This document shows positions 1 through 9,843 of a DNA stretch of 64,000 bases, piece after piece; position 1 is the stretch's first letter, and the number at the start of each line of letters is the position of its first letter. Origin of the DNA: Ehretia macrophylla (Eukaryota > Streptophyta > Magnoliopsida > Boraginales > Ehretiaceae); the NCBI GenBank assembly GCA_037974665.1, contig CM075773.1, positions 51,073,417 through 51,137,416 on the forward strand, in the 5' to 3' direction. The notes under the pieces are model-generated. The model ran no database searches, was not told the origin of the DNA, and worked only from the letters and a program-made list of their open reading frames with translations. Made by a program: the position numbers and the translations under genes.

Positions 1-1079
1 ATATTTATATTATTACATATATGTTTATTTAGTTATTTTGTATGAGATGCATGCTAAATGGACTAATGTGCAAAGTGAGACCTAATTAAATTCAAAATCT
101 TCCTATGTGCAAACAATAATAGATTGTAAAGAGGTAAAAGTGTTTATCGTTGCCCTCCACTATCTTAGGTTATATTTGCTCGATTGGGTATGTCTTGGCT
201 AACCCAAAGGTAGGAAGACATATTCAATGAAAATATTATATTTACCGAGCAAGCATAGTAATGTTGTGTTGTTCCAATATCACGAGGCCAATAACGTACT
301 AAAGGTGAGGTCCGGGATTCAAATTGTCGCAACACTGTGACGGTGGGTGTAATCTAACTAGATCATGTTTTCAATAATGCACCAAAGCTGAGGTTACATT
401 GATTTAGGGGTAAAATGGCCATATCTTATATAGTGATATAGATAGTAATCGTTGCTAACTCTTTGTATGTATATTCCAATAATACACCAAAGCTGAGGGG
501 TATTCATATTAAAGAGTACCATGGTCATCTACTAATGAGTCTTTAATTAGATTCACGATCTCATTTAGGAAGTGTGGGATTCGATAAAAATTAGTGGGAG
601 GTATCATTTAATTAAAGGCCAAATTAAATATTTTAACAAGTTTATATCAACTAATGATCTTATTTTTTGCATGCATTTATGGCTACAACAATGAACCCGT
701 TTTTAATTAACTAGACTATATATCGCGTAACCGGACCAAACTTTTTGAATTAATGATTTTGTCTAAGAATGGTTCTTAGAAACTTAATCAAGTCTTAGAA
801 TTAAATGCCCCGTTATTTTGATAAAGTATCAAAATGAAAAATTGTAGTACTTATGGTTGTTAAGTAAAACGAGTTAAATATGCTAAAGAGTTGTATTCTT
901 TCATAGTTTGCATATGAGAATGCAAGATGTAAAGAATATGATTCTAAACTAGCAAATGTTTGTGTGGTAAGCATATTCAATAGCATGATATTAGACATAA
1001 ATAGAATTCATTCTCATAATTGTATTTCCTCTTTGGTTAGTGGTAATGCAAAGAAGAAAGACAAAGAAAGATGATTTCT
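1..1079 (+). other. C1 internal region, leader or gag, no readable ORF
   Basis: AT-rich sequence between the window edge and the first recognisable copia coding remnant. No frame stays open and I recognise no domain. A phrase close to AATACACCAAAGCTGAGG occurs twice (about 376 and 479), a local duplication. By position it should be the C1 leader and gag gene. That is inference from order only. Confidence 0.4.
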
Positions 1080-3870
1080 ATTAGCTAGTGGGAGCATGTC
1101 TAAAAAGAAAATTAAGGATTGTATAGGCATGTATAAAAGATATTTTCATAGCCTAGAAACCAGACATTAAAAGAGGTTTTAATCCAAAGTATCTTTATAG
1201 CTTGAAGGTCAAGGTTGTAAAGTTACTATGAATTAAAATCTTCTTTAATTGTGATTGGTACTACTTTGAGTTTTTGGTTCTAGTGAAACATTAGTGTATG
1301 TGTTCAAGGATAGAATCTTAATCACAGTAGTGCGCTTTCAGAAGCGTACAATGTTTTCAGTGTTAGGAAATGAAACAAATGTTGTTGCGTTAGCTAAAGA
1401 CAATTTGTTTAGATACTTTCTGGACATATTTTGTATTTTAAGGATTATACCTAAATGATATTAGGAATAAAATGTATATTCCTAAAACTTGTAAAAACGC
1501 ATTATGGTGTAGTCTTTAGTATCTTAATGTGGACGAAAGAATGTATTGCAAACATATTATTAACTGTTATAACCATCCACCAAATTTTAAGATCACTCAA
1601 ATAATCTAAATCAGTTGTAGTTTCTACATGATTAGGTTGTTCTAATAATAAGATGATGATTAGGTTGGTTTGATCAACTTATGCATCTTATTTATTAAAA
1701 AGGTAACCAAGTCATCCTTTGTTTGATAAAGGATTAAAGCTACTAAGTTATTCGGATTAGTACACGTTGATGTATGTGGAGCTATTTTGGAATAGGCTCA
1801 TGTAGTAAAATGTATTAGTGCCTTATGATTAAATCATGAAGGTAAAATACTTAAGTACTATTTTATTTGAGTATCCTAAAATTTTGATATAGTATCGAAA
1901 TTAACAATGCTCGGTGTACCACAATTAAATAGGGTATTCTTAATGAAGAACCGTACTTTGTAGGACATAGTACATTTGTTGATTAGTTTAATTAATCATT
2001 CTATTTATTTGTAGGTCATGCTTTCCTTAATTTAACATTATATTGAATAGTAAATCCCTACTATTGTTAGAACTTTATATTTGATATAAGTTGGAAAACA
2101 ATCAATGATTAAATGTGTTAATTTTGATTTGTCCTACTTTTATTGAAAAGTTTTATAAGGACTAGTGGGAGTTTTGGTTAAAGGTAATTTTATAGTATAT
2201 CCTAATTTTGTAGGATATAATTCTATTTAATGATCAATGTGTATTGATTTATTAGATAATAATCTTTCTTGAATAAAAGATTTTGTTCAAGAAAATATTA
2301 CTTTCTAATAAAATGAAAATTGAGGAAGTGTCCTCAAAAGCTATAAAATCACCTAGACCAAAATAATGAATCTCTTCAATAAGGTTTGGAATGTGTCATC
2401 ACACAAGATCTTTGCAAATCTTGTAGTGTACCTCATACTTAAAAGGAATATTTGGATATCTTTTTGGGGATGCACAAAAGTTGTTTGTGTATTTGAGATA
2501 ATAATCAATTAGTAGATCCTACGATTTACAAAGAAATGGTATATGTGATATCGACTCCAAGAAACTATATAATATAAAACACATTGATTAGACTTCATAT
2601 ATTTTAACTTAATCTGGATATTGATTTCTGAGATAAAGGTTGAAGTTAATGAAAAATGTAATAACCTTTTATAGTTATATTGGTTTCTGAAAGATATCAT
2701 CAAAGCCAAAGGGTTGACTACGATGAAGTCTTTTTACCAATAATTGTGCTTAAGTCTCTTTGTATTATGCTAAACATTATAGCATATTGTGTTATTATAT
2801 TAATGATTTGGATAAATGGATATGAGTAATATGTGCGTACTTGATAAATCCACTTGTGGATTTTTAAGTAAATTTCTTGGAATTGTTTTGTCCAATTCAA
2901 ATGAGATTAAAGAGTTAGATTTCATTTAGAATGCGGATAAACCTTGTGATTGCAGAAGAATAGTTGGAGTGTATCCATTTTTCTATAGCTGTAATAATGA
3001 TGACTTGGATATCATGGTTGATGATATGCGTGTTGTGATATTAATTAAAGTCTAGTCATATTAAAAGTTCTCCATTTAGAACTTGTCATTCGTATCTTCT
3101 GAGTTCGTAGCTATGGTAATAATACGAATAAATTACTTGGCATGTTCTTTAGATTGTACATAGAGTAATCTTGCAGGTGTTCAAGACACTCTTGTAGCAT
3201 AACAAATTCATGTGCAAGTTATAGTAACTTCATATTTGCTATACTATGTACACGACTTGATATTATGTAAACTGTAAATTGTTACGAGTAGATATCAATC
3301 CAATCCAGGTTTAGGAACGGTGGATAAAATTAAAATATATTCTCAAGTACTTGGGAAGCACCAAAGATATATTTTGGTTTATGGAGGCAAATTCTGTAGT
3401 GACGGATTTACCAGTTCAGATTCTTAATCTGAATCTTATAATAGAATGTCTATGTTAGGGTTTACGGTTATTTATGGTGGGAACTCAGTAAGTTAGAATG
3501 GTTCTAAACAAACTGTAGATTCCATTACATAACTCATGTCTTTTGTGATATGTAATATTATGAAAGAAATTGTTTGGATCGAGGAAATCATACGAGTTGG
3601 TTATGGTTCCCACCGTTAAGTTGTGATGCTTTTGTGTTATGACTATACGGAGCTACTACACAAGCTTGTGGAACCCAGGTCTCACTGTATGTCCAAACAT
3701 TTGGAAAGGTGTTTCCATCATCATGCGTTGCATATGTAGCCAATAATCATATTGAGATATGTCTTTGTAGGAAACGGCTACACCTCTCGATGTAGCTGAC
3801 CCACTAACCGTAGCTATAAATTTGTCACAACTAGGTCCTCGTTTTGAGAAGATGGATATTCGATACCATT
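1080..3870 (+). pseudogene. C1 copia gag-pol remnant (PR-INT-RT-RH)
   Basis: Reading all three + frames by eye recovers short matches to copia Pol in the correct order. Around 1275-1400 is a protease-like stretch. Around 1730-2080 is integrase: a VDVCG stretch, then a MLGVPQLNRVF-like stretch followed by KNRTL, corresponding to the usual PGTPQxNGVxERxNRTL block. Around 2716-2820 is reverse transcriptase: DYDEVFLPI and VLKSLCIMLNIIAY, the DYxETFSPV region. Around 3390-3850 is RNase H, ending with the AEPRS-like and ADPLT-like blocks in DNA. Stops and frameshifts occur every few tens of codons and some segments are missing. The polyprotein would have supplied particle, protease, integrase and polymerase for copia replication; no product is possible now. 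Confidence 0.75.
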
Positions 3871-3910
3871 GTATGTAGTGCTAATACAATGTAACATAGC
3901 ATTAGTGCAA

Positions 3911-3919
3911 GTGGGAGAT
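3911..3919 (+). other. C1 polypurine tract
   Basis: GTGGGAGAT directly precedes the TGTTTGAG start of the 3' LTR. AGTGGGAGATTG is the usual plus-strand primer tract of many plant Ty1/copia elements. It fixes the LTR start. Confidence 0.8.
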
Positions 3920-4794
3920 TGTTTGAGATATGCCCTAATGCTACATATTTGGATAACATATATTGGGGCATTTTTGACATTAACTTGTACATTATGGCAT
4001 CTACGTCTATATATATGTGTTTTTATATTGACATAATTAGGACATTCATATTCTCATTCTTTACGTGTATGAATGAGTCCCTAGTATTTTCATTAGAGGA
4101 ATGTATTCTAAAAGCGTTTAGAATATGTTGGCGTATTTCTTTAATATGATAAATACTTAAAGTGTTCATGGTCCTTAGATTATTTGATCGGGACTTCAAT
4201 AATCTATTACAGACTATCACATGTATTGTTACCTTTGATCAACATAAAGATGTTGATGATAAATGATGGTGAGCCACGTGCCATAATAGCATAGTGATGC
4301 GACTAACAAACATATGGGTGACTATTAGTTGAATAATTCTCTGAATGTGACGTGAATAACAAATTACATGACTTTGGATTAATAATTTTTTATCCGTTGC
4401 GATTGTGCATGTAATCCTTAGACTTGAGACATTACAACTGTCATATGTATTGGGGTTTGATTCAAGCATTTGGATAATGCCTGTCTCGACAAACGAGATG
4501 AGATACGTTCTCTCGTAGTTTCATTCGTCTAGTATAGTGATTGACAGGTAGTGGTCAAGATAGGATCTATTAACCTCCGTCGTGAGGCGATGTCCTATGT
4601 GTTCTAAGCTTGGTTGTTTAATGAGAAAATCCTTGGCTAACGTATGAACGATGGAGAAAGGGTTTTCCATGTGTCATCTCTCATTACACCAATTAGATCT
4701 GTGCATAGTATTGAGTTTATGAACTTAATCGAATCATGGTTCTTGCTCAAGGGGACAATTAATGGAAGGATTGGATTGCACGGTAATCGGTGAC

Positions 4795-4804
4795 TATAAA
4801 TAGG
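4795..4804 (+). promoter_or_regulatory. TATA box in C1 LTR
   Basis: TATAAATAGG lies 875 bp into the LTR and is a good plant TATA box. Transcription would start about 30 bp downstream, giving a U3 of about 0.9 kb. Inferred from motif and position. Confidence 0.5.
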
Positions 4805-5294
4805 TTCATTACGTGATTACTTCATTATCTTTTAAATTGTCTTGATATGTTGCTAGATGTCACTCAAGAACTTAAGGGTGTTTCAAGAATTGAAGGAGAA
4901 ATTCTTGAAATAAATCAAGAATCTGATTGACATTAAAGGTGTTTAATGTTTCCTTAGTGCTATTTGGCTATGAACCTAGAATGTCACACCATATTAGCAA
5001 GGAGATTAAGTCTTGCTTAGACTTGAAACATCTTCTCTAAGAAATTATTAAGGGTTAATAATTTTAGTCTTAACCATTAAAAGTTAATGGGGTAAATTTA
5101 TAAAGTTGGGAAAGTTTTGGGTGCTTAGTGGAAATAGGTAAAATCTGATTTCTTCCTATTGGTTGCCAACATGTTGATGTGGCAAAGTATTAACCAATAA
5201 ACACAAAACACCAAGATCAAAATCCTAGTCATCCATCTATTAATCCAAGGGATGAAATTGGTCAACAATTGTAGGCATTATTTAAGTGTTAAAT

Positions 5295-5337
5295 AATGTC
5301 TTGCAAGTTGTCTTGTGAAGACAACTTGCAAGACATT
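5295..5337. repeat. Perfect 20-bp inverted repeat, 3-nt loop
   Basis: The left arm 5295-5314 (AATGTCTTGCAAGTTGTCTT) is the exact reverse complement of the right arm 5318-5337, separated by GTG. It lies in the transcribed part of the C1 LTR if the TATA box call is right. Confidence 0.9.
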
Positions 5338-6127
5338 TGTATGTATATGTGTTATGTTCTTTCACGGGAAAACCAAAGCAAAAGAAGACAAAGTTATATC
5401 TTCAAAGTCTTGTGTTTTGCATGAGTCAAGGAAAAGAGAAAAACAAGAAAAAACCTTGTCTCTTGGTCTTGTGTTTTCTCGGTCAAAGCAAAGAAAATGA
5501 AGACAAAGACTCTTGTTTTTTCTAATGCATATACACGACCAAAGAGATTTAGAGAAGGCTTAATGAAGTCTTCTTCTAATCAGAAAATTCAGCAACACAT
5601 ACATAGACCATAGATGGTTATAAGAACACAAGTGTTTGTTCTTCATTTTGCTTTGTCATGTTGGATTAAATTGAGGCTAAGAAAGATATCTAAACTAAGT
5701 GTAGTTTTAAATAATATTTCAAAATAGAGAAGTGTTCTTGTCCATGAATCTTCCAAAGAGTTTACTAGCACTACAACTTAAGGAGGAGGAAAGGCTTCTT
5801 CAAATTGCTAGGTGAACAATCTAGGACTTCTACGCTTGTGGAAGGTTCAAGGAGCTGTCAAAAGTTCACCAAATGATTCTAACCTTTGGTCTTCAAGAGG
5901 TATTCTTCTTTTCTTGTATTACCTTTGGTTTGAGATGCATATTGTATAAATATCAAGGATTGAGATTGACTATACATAAGAATGTCATATATGCTATGAA
6001 AAATTGTATTTCATGCTATCTTCGGCTGCAAAATTTTTATTCTATATGTGCAATCCTGGATATCGTTCTTTCATCGGGAACTCTGAGTAGCGTTGGGCTC
6101 GCCGGTATACCTCGGCTACCACGATAT

Positions 6128-6317
6128 TGACTTCTTCTCTTGCTGAGCGCAATTGAATACCCCGGAACAATCTAATCGCCGGGAACCAATGATACCTCGG
6201 GGGAAGATATGGTTAATGAATTTGACTTCTTCTCTTGTCGAGCGCCATTGAATAACTTGGAACAATCTAATCGCCAGGAGCCAATGATACATCAGGGGAA
6301 GATATGGTTAATGAATG
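6128..6317 (+). repeat. 95-bp tandem duplication in G1 5' LTR
   Basis: Two copies of a unit starting TGACTTCTTCTCTTG lie at 6128 and 6223. The same duplication, with the same period, is in the 3' LTR (21680 and 21775), so it existed before G1 inserted. Confidence 0.85.
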
Positions 6318-6403
6318 TACTCATTATGATATTCTATGCATTGCACGATTGCTAGAATGGTTGCGAAATGATAAAAGCTTTGTGAAAACCCTTCATATTC
6401 AAT

Positions 6404-6436
6404 CCTCACTGAGTTATATGCAGGATTAGCTCACCC
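6404..6436 (+). repeat. Conserved LTR hairpin, G1 5' LTR
   Basis: Flanks CCTCACT and CTCACCC enclose the stem GAGTTA / TAGCTC. One pair is G.U, where the 3' LTR copy has G-C. See the finding on covarying hairpins. Confidence 0.7.
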
Positions 6437-6932
6437 ATCTTTTGACAATCTCAGGTGAAGATTAGCCCGAGCTAGCTCCTATGTGGTTGCAAGCTTTCGG
6501 GATATGATGAGTTAGATTCCTACTTGATGTGGTCTACATGCTTGCCTGTGAAGATGTATTCCTTGTTGTATTAAGCATGAGTTTTTGTAAATTGAACTAT
6601 TTCATCTGTTGTATATTCTTTTAGTTAACTAGATATCTAGCTAGGTTGACCTTTATTCTTTTGAGACCTATAACTAGGATGATGAATAGGTGGTTATTGG
6701 TTTGGTTATTATGTAACATGGTAATATAATCTTTTAAGACCGATGTTTTGGGAAAATTTTGAAAGTCTTTTTAAAACTTCTGGTGGTATGTTTAATGGAT
6801 ATAAAGGTCATTAATCTATTAATCACATTTTTTAAGGCTATTAAATTATTAACTACAAGAGTAAGAGTTACGAACATCATGTTACGACCTTAGTCTAGTG
6901 ATAGGTTGGGGTCGGGGCGTGACACCTAAGAG

Positions 6933-6944
6933 TGGTATCAGAGC
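6933..6944 (+). other. G1 primer-binding site
   Basis: TGGTATCAGAGC is complementary to the 3' end of plant initiator Met-tRNA and lies eight bases after the LTR end. The leader after it is rich in TATGTG-type repeats. Confidence 0.9.
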
Positions 6945-7215
6945 TTAGCTAGTTAGCTAGGCGCAAGTTGGGCGTAGAACTCCTGGTCTGCGGGTAGAAG
7001 ACCTAGGATGGGAACATGCTTGGAAGTCTATGTATGCTTATGTGGATTTATGTGTTTGATATGCTTATATGAACCTATGTGTTATACGTGTTTGTGTGAA
7101 TCTTATGTGACTTCTATGACATAACTGCTTCTTACTTATATGAAATTTATATGTTGGGTATGAATATAATATTTGCATGTGTGAGTTGACCCGTACTAAT
7201 CTCTTAAGGTCATAA

Positions 7216-7513
7216 ATGGCTAGAACAATAGACAATGATCCATAGGACTAAATAAATGTGATGCTTAAGATGAATACTTAATTTGCGAAGGACTAAGTTT
7301 TCATAGAGATGGAGTATGAGCTTAATGGTTGATATTGAGTAGACCATGGAAGTTGATTTCTTTCAAACCAAGTTGATTTAATGGCTTAAGCAATATTGGA
7401 GATGAATTATACATCTACATAGATGCATTTAAGTAGTTCGACTTAGTAGAAGTAAATGGTAATATTAGGACCAACTAAAGGAACAAATAAAGTGGTATAC
7501 TCATATGACATAG
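7216..7513 (+). pseudogene. G1 gag remnant
   Basis: An ATG at 7216 opens MARTIDNDP followed at once by TAG and TAA at positions that read as Gln if C is restored to CAG/CAA, then NVMLKMNT and FAKD. This resembles the start of a gag ORF with deaminated Gln codons. A1 is inserted 300 bp in. The assignment rests on position after the primer site and on weak sequence character. Confidence 0.4.
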
Positions 7514-7791
7514 TGATAAATCCGTATTTTTAGTAACTTTAACCCATTAAATCATGTATATTGCATTATTATTTCAAGCTTAATTGTATATTTTACACAA
7601 ATTTAGTGCAATATAGGTTTTAAAGAATAAAAAGCAAAAACGGCCATAAAAACCAATTTTTGAAACAAATATTGGGCGCAACACTGAAGAAAAATGGTAG
7701 AACAACTTCAAAACGAGCAATTCGAGATTGAATTTGGCCAAACTGAGTGCGAAAACGGATTCAGGACGGTGAAAAACCTTGGAATAGACCC

Positions 7792-7876
7792 GGTCAACTT
7801 TTTGGTCAATGGTCAAAGTCAACGGTCAATGGTCAAAGTCAACCGTGCTGGTCAAAGTCAAAGTTTGGAGTCAAAG
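7792..7876. promoter_or_regulatory. GTCAA/W-box core array in A1 5' LTR
   Basis: About ten copies of GTCAA, mostly GGTCAA (reverse complement TTGACC, a W-box), lie within 85 bp and about 170-255 bp upstream of the TATA box. WRKY factors bind TTGAC(C/T). The array recurs in the A1 3' LTR (12085-12171) and in a diverged solo LTR (34089-34133). A regulatory role is inferred. Confidence 0.5.
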
Positions 7877-8016
7877 TTCACCTACCACAGCCGGAAGTGC
7901 GCTCGATCGCCCTTTTTTCCCGCTCGAGCGCCCCTTTTTGAAATTGGCAGACAAGTGGTCGACAACGCGTGAAGAGAAAAAAACGAAAAAAATAATAAAA
8001 AATTATTAGTGCAGAA

Positions 8017-8032
8017 GGGCGCTCGAGCGCCC
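8017..8032. repeat. 16-nt perfect palindrome in A1 5' LTR
   Basis: GGGCGCTCGAGCGCCC is self-complementary and lies 16 bp upstream of the TATA box. Shorter relatives are at 7921-7932, 10099-10110 (perfect 12-mer) and 12311-12326 (one mismatch). Confidence 0.9.
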
Positions 8033-8047
8033 CCCTGCATTTTTGCC

Positions 8048-8055
8048 TATAAAAG
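8048..8055 (+). promoter_or_regulatory. TATA box in A1 5' LTR
   Basis: TATAAAAG lies in a GC-to-AT transition 535 bp into the LTR, with the GTCAA array and palindromes upstream. Conserved at 12342-12349 in the 3' LTR. A likely promoter for the A1 genomic RNA. Confidence 0.6.
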
Positions 8056-9094
8056 TCGTGATTTTGCAGCAACGAAAGGGCATCAATTTTTCTCATCTTA
8101 GTCAAGTTTCTTCCTCTCTAGTGGGCAAAAGCGATTTTTCATCTTTTTCTTTGTATATAATCAGATTTCTTCATACTTTAGCTTAGGAGTAGGTTAGTTT
8201 AGTTTAGTTAGGGTCCTAAATTAAGGATCAGGCTTATGGATTAACGCTATAGCTTCAGAGAAATCGAGCCGACTAAATCAAGATGTGCTGAAATTCGGTA
8301 ACTTTTATTCTTGATTTCGATTTCCGTTTTGTAAATCTAATTATGACACTTTAGACCCTTATTTTTGGAATGATAAATAAGTGAGGATATTTTTTGTATA
8401 TATTTAGATTTAGATTAATTAAAGTCTCGTATTCTTTAATTGCTTAGTATTATCTATTAATTATACGTTTACTTGTAGTTATGATATAATTAATCGAGAA
8501 TACATATAAGCCCGATTTTGTAAACCAGTGACAATACGAGACTACCACGGACGGAATCAGCTAGGTTATACCAGCACCTTCGGGGTACGTAAGTAAGAAG
8601 ATTAATTGAGAGGTTAGATATTGTTAGGTTGTACCAACATATTCAGTCTTGTTAATTAATTAGTCCTATTACTTACGTATCTAAGGCTAACTTCAGAAGT
8701 GGGAGCTTGTAGCCCTATTTTTTGAATGATTTATTCTTTTAATTTAAATCTATAATATTACACTTAAATACTCTGATCGAATTTATCATTCCAAATCATG
8801 GACCCGTTAAATTGAATTAACCATTTCTGGACTAAATTATTTTAGTTTAATACCGTACTTTTGGACGTTTGGATTTAATTTACCGTATCTTTGGACTTTT
8901 GGACTTAATCAAAACTTATCCGTGACGGGAGATAGTCAAACAAATCATAAACTAAATTCTTAACTTGAAACTGTTAATCCTAATCTCCGTGGATCGACCT
9001 TCTACTCGCCACAACTAGAGGTAATTCAAGGTAAGCAATATTTTTAATCATTTAACCTTACTATTTTTGAGTGCAAAATGACGCGATCAAAATT

Positions 9095-9111
9095 TGGCGC
9101 CGTTGCCGGGG
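9095..9111 (+). other. A1 primer-binding site
   Basis: TGGCGCCGTTGCCGGGG starts five bases after the 5' LTR. This string is typical of Athila/Tat-group elements, which use Asp- or Arg-type tRNA primers; which tRNA applies here is not resolved. Confidence 0.85.
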
Positions 9112-9711
9112 ATTGGCATTCAATTTTTTTTCATGTAAGAGTTTAGTTTATTGTATATAACTCTATCTTTGTAAATTTGTATATCTAATATTATTATTTT
9201 TAGTTTTGTATATACTGTGTTGTTTTAATTTCTTGTATTTATTTTCTTCTTTTTGTAAACAAAAAAAAATTCTTAAAACGAAAAAAGGGGTAAAAAAATT
9301 CTTTCTTAAAAAAAAAAGATTTTTATTTATTTTCTAGAATGTTTGTTATTTACCTTTCAAAAAAAAACCTTGCTATAAATCATATACTTTTGAATCCCAA
9401 AAAAGAGTTTAAATGGTCTGGGTAGTTGATTATTGTTTTTATTCTTCAAAAAAAAAAAGTGATTTTGTAGAAAATAGGTTTGAGGAAGATTATATCTTCC
9501 TATTTTGTGATTTAAAAAAAAAAAGAGTCGGGAAAACTACGTTCAAGCTCGCTCAATCCCCTGCTCGAGTGTCGTTAGCCATAGCAGACGGGTTTTAAAA
9601 CCCTATTTCCCTCATTCTTCTCTTCATTCATTCTCACCACCGCCATCTTCTACCTTTCTCCCCACAAAACTTATCCTTCTTCAATTTTTTTTTGTTGAAA
9701 TTTCCAAGAAA

Positions 9712-9843
9712 ATGGTGTTGTTTAAACGACTCACGGCAGAGGAGTCAGTGCTTGTGGTTCTTGGTGTTATTATTGTAATTCTTCTTTATTTGGCTTGGTT
9801 GGTTCATGAACTGCCCAGTTCCTGGGAAAAGAGAAAGAAATAG
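9712..9843 (+). CDS. 43-codon ORF with one membrane segment, inside A1
   Basis: ATG at 9712 in a good plant context (AAAATGG), TAG at 9841-9843. Residues 1-12 are polar with RLTAEES. Residues 13-30 are a hydrophobic run (VLVVLGVIIVILLYLAWL), a single predicted membrane helix. The tail is VHELPSSW then the basic EKRKK. Upstream (9600-9711) looks like a plant 5' UTR: CT-rich, few ATGs, CACCACCGCCATC. Downstream is TTTAATAAAATAG at about 9910, a possible poly(A) signal. The ORF is too short for standard ORF calls. It may be a small membrane protein captured by, or belonging to, this element family. I do not recognise it as a known family. It could be chance, but the mRNA-like flanks argue against that. 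Confidence 0.5.
   Translation: MVLFKRLTAEESVLVVLGVIIVILLYLAWLVHELPSSWEKRKK

Larger units (their letters stand above)
1..6073 (+). mobile_element. C1, decayed Ty1/copia retrotransposon, 5' part outside window
   Basis: Order along the + strand is protease, integrase, reverse transcriptase and RNase H remnants, a purine tract, then a long 3' LTR, which is the Ty1/copia order. The right end is placed at 6073 because from 6074 onward the sequence matches the G1 LTR (compare 21620 onward), so C1 interrupts G1's 5' LTR. The 5' LTR and the left target duplication are outside the window. The coding part is full of stops and indels, so the copy is old and dead. The LTR length suggests a long-LTR lineage such as Tork/Angela-type, but this is not certain. 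Confidence 0.85.
3920..6073 (+). repeat. C1 3' LTR
   Basis: It starts TGTTTGAGATATG right after the purine tract. The right end is set by the resumption of G1 LTR sequence at 6074 and by a final CA at 6072-6073. The end is inferred, because the 5' LTR is not in the window for comparison. At about 2154 bp it is long for a copia LTR. It holds a TATA box (4795-4804) and a perfect 20-bp hairpin (5295-5337). The short ORFs inside it (5315-5525, 5873-6130) show no coding signs. Confidence 0.6.
6074..6924 (+). repeat. G1 5' LTR, right part
   Basis: Matches 21615-22059 plus 30086-30483. It ends GGGGCGTGACA, nine bases before the primer site. The left part of this LTR lies beyond C1, outside the window. 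It contains a GC-rich segment (6074-6310), a 95-bp tandem duplication and the conserved LTR hairpin. Confidence 0.85.
7514..9089 (+). repeat. A1 5' LTR
   Basis: It pairs base for base in length with the A1 3' LTR. In order it contains a GTCAA (W-box core) array at 7792-7876, GC-rich palindromes around 7900-8032, a TATA box at 8048 and an AT-rich R/U5 region. It ends GACGCGATCA just before the primer site. Confidence 0.9.

Noticed and set aside
5315-5525. Two overlapping + ORFs in the C1 LTR
   Set aside because: Lys-rich, overlapping frames in U5, starting inside a hairpin; no coding sign.
7694-8105. ORFs on both strands over the GTCAA array
   Set aside because: The array creates repetitive frames; the region is LTR promoter DNA.
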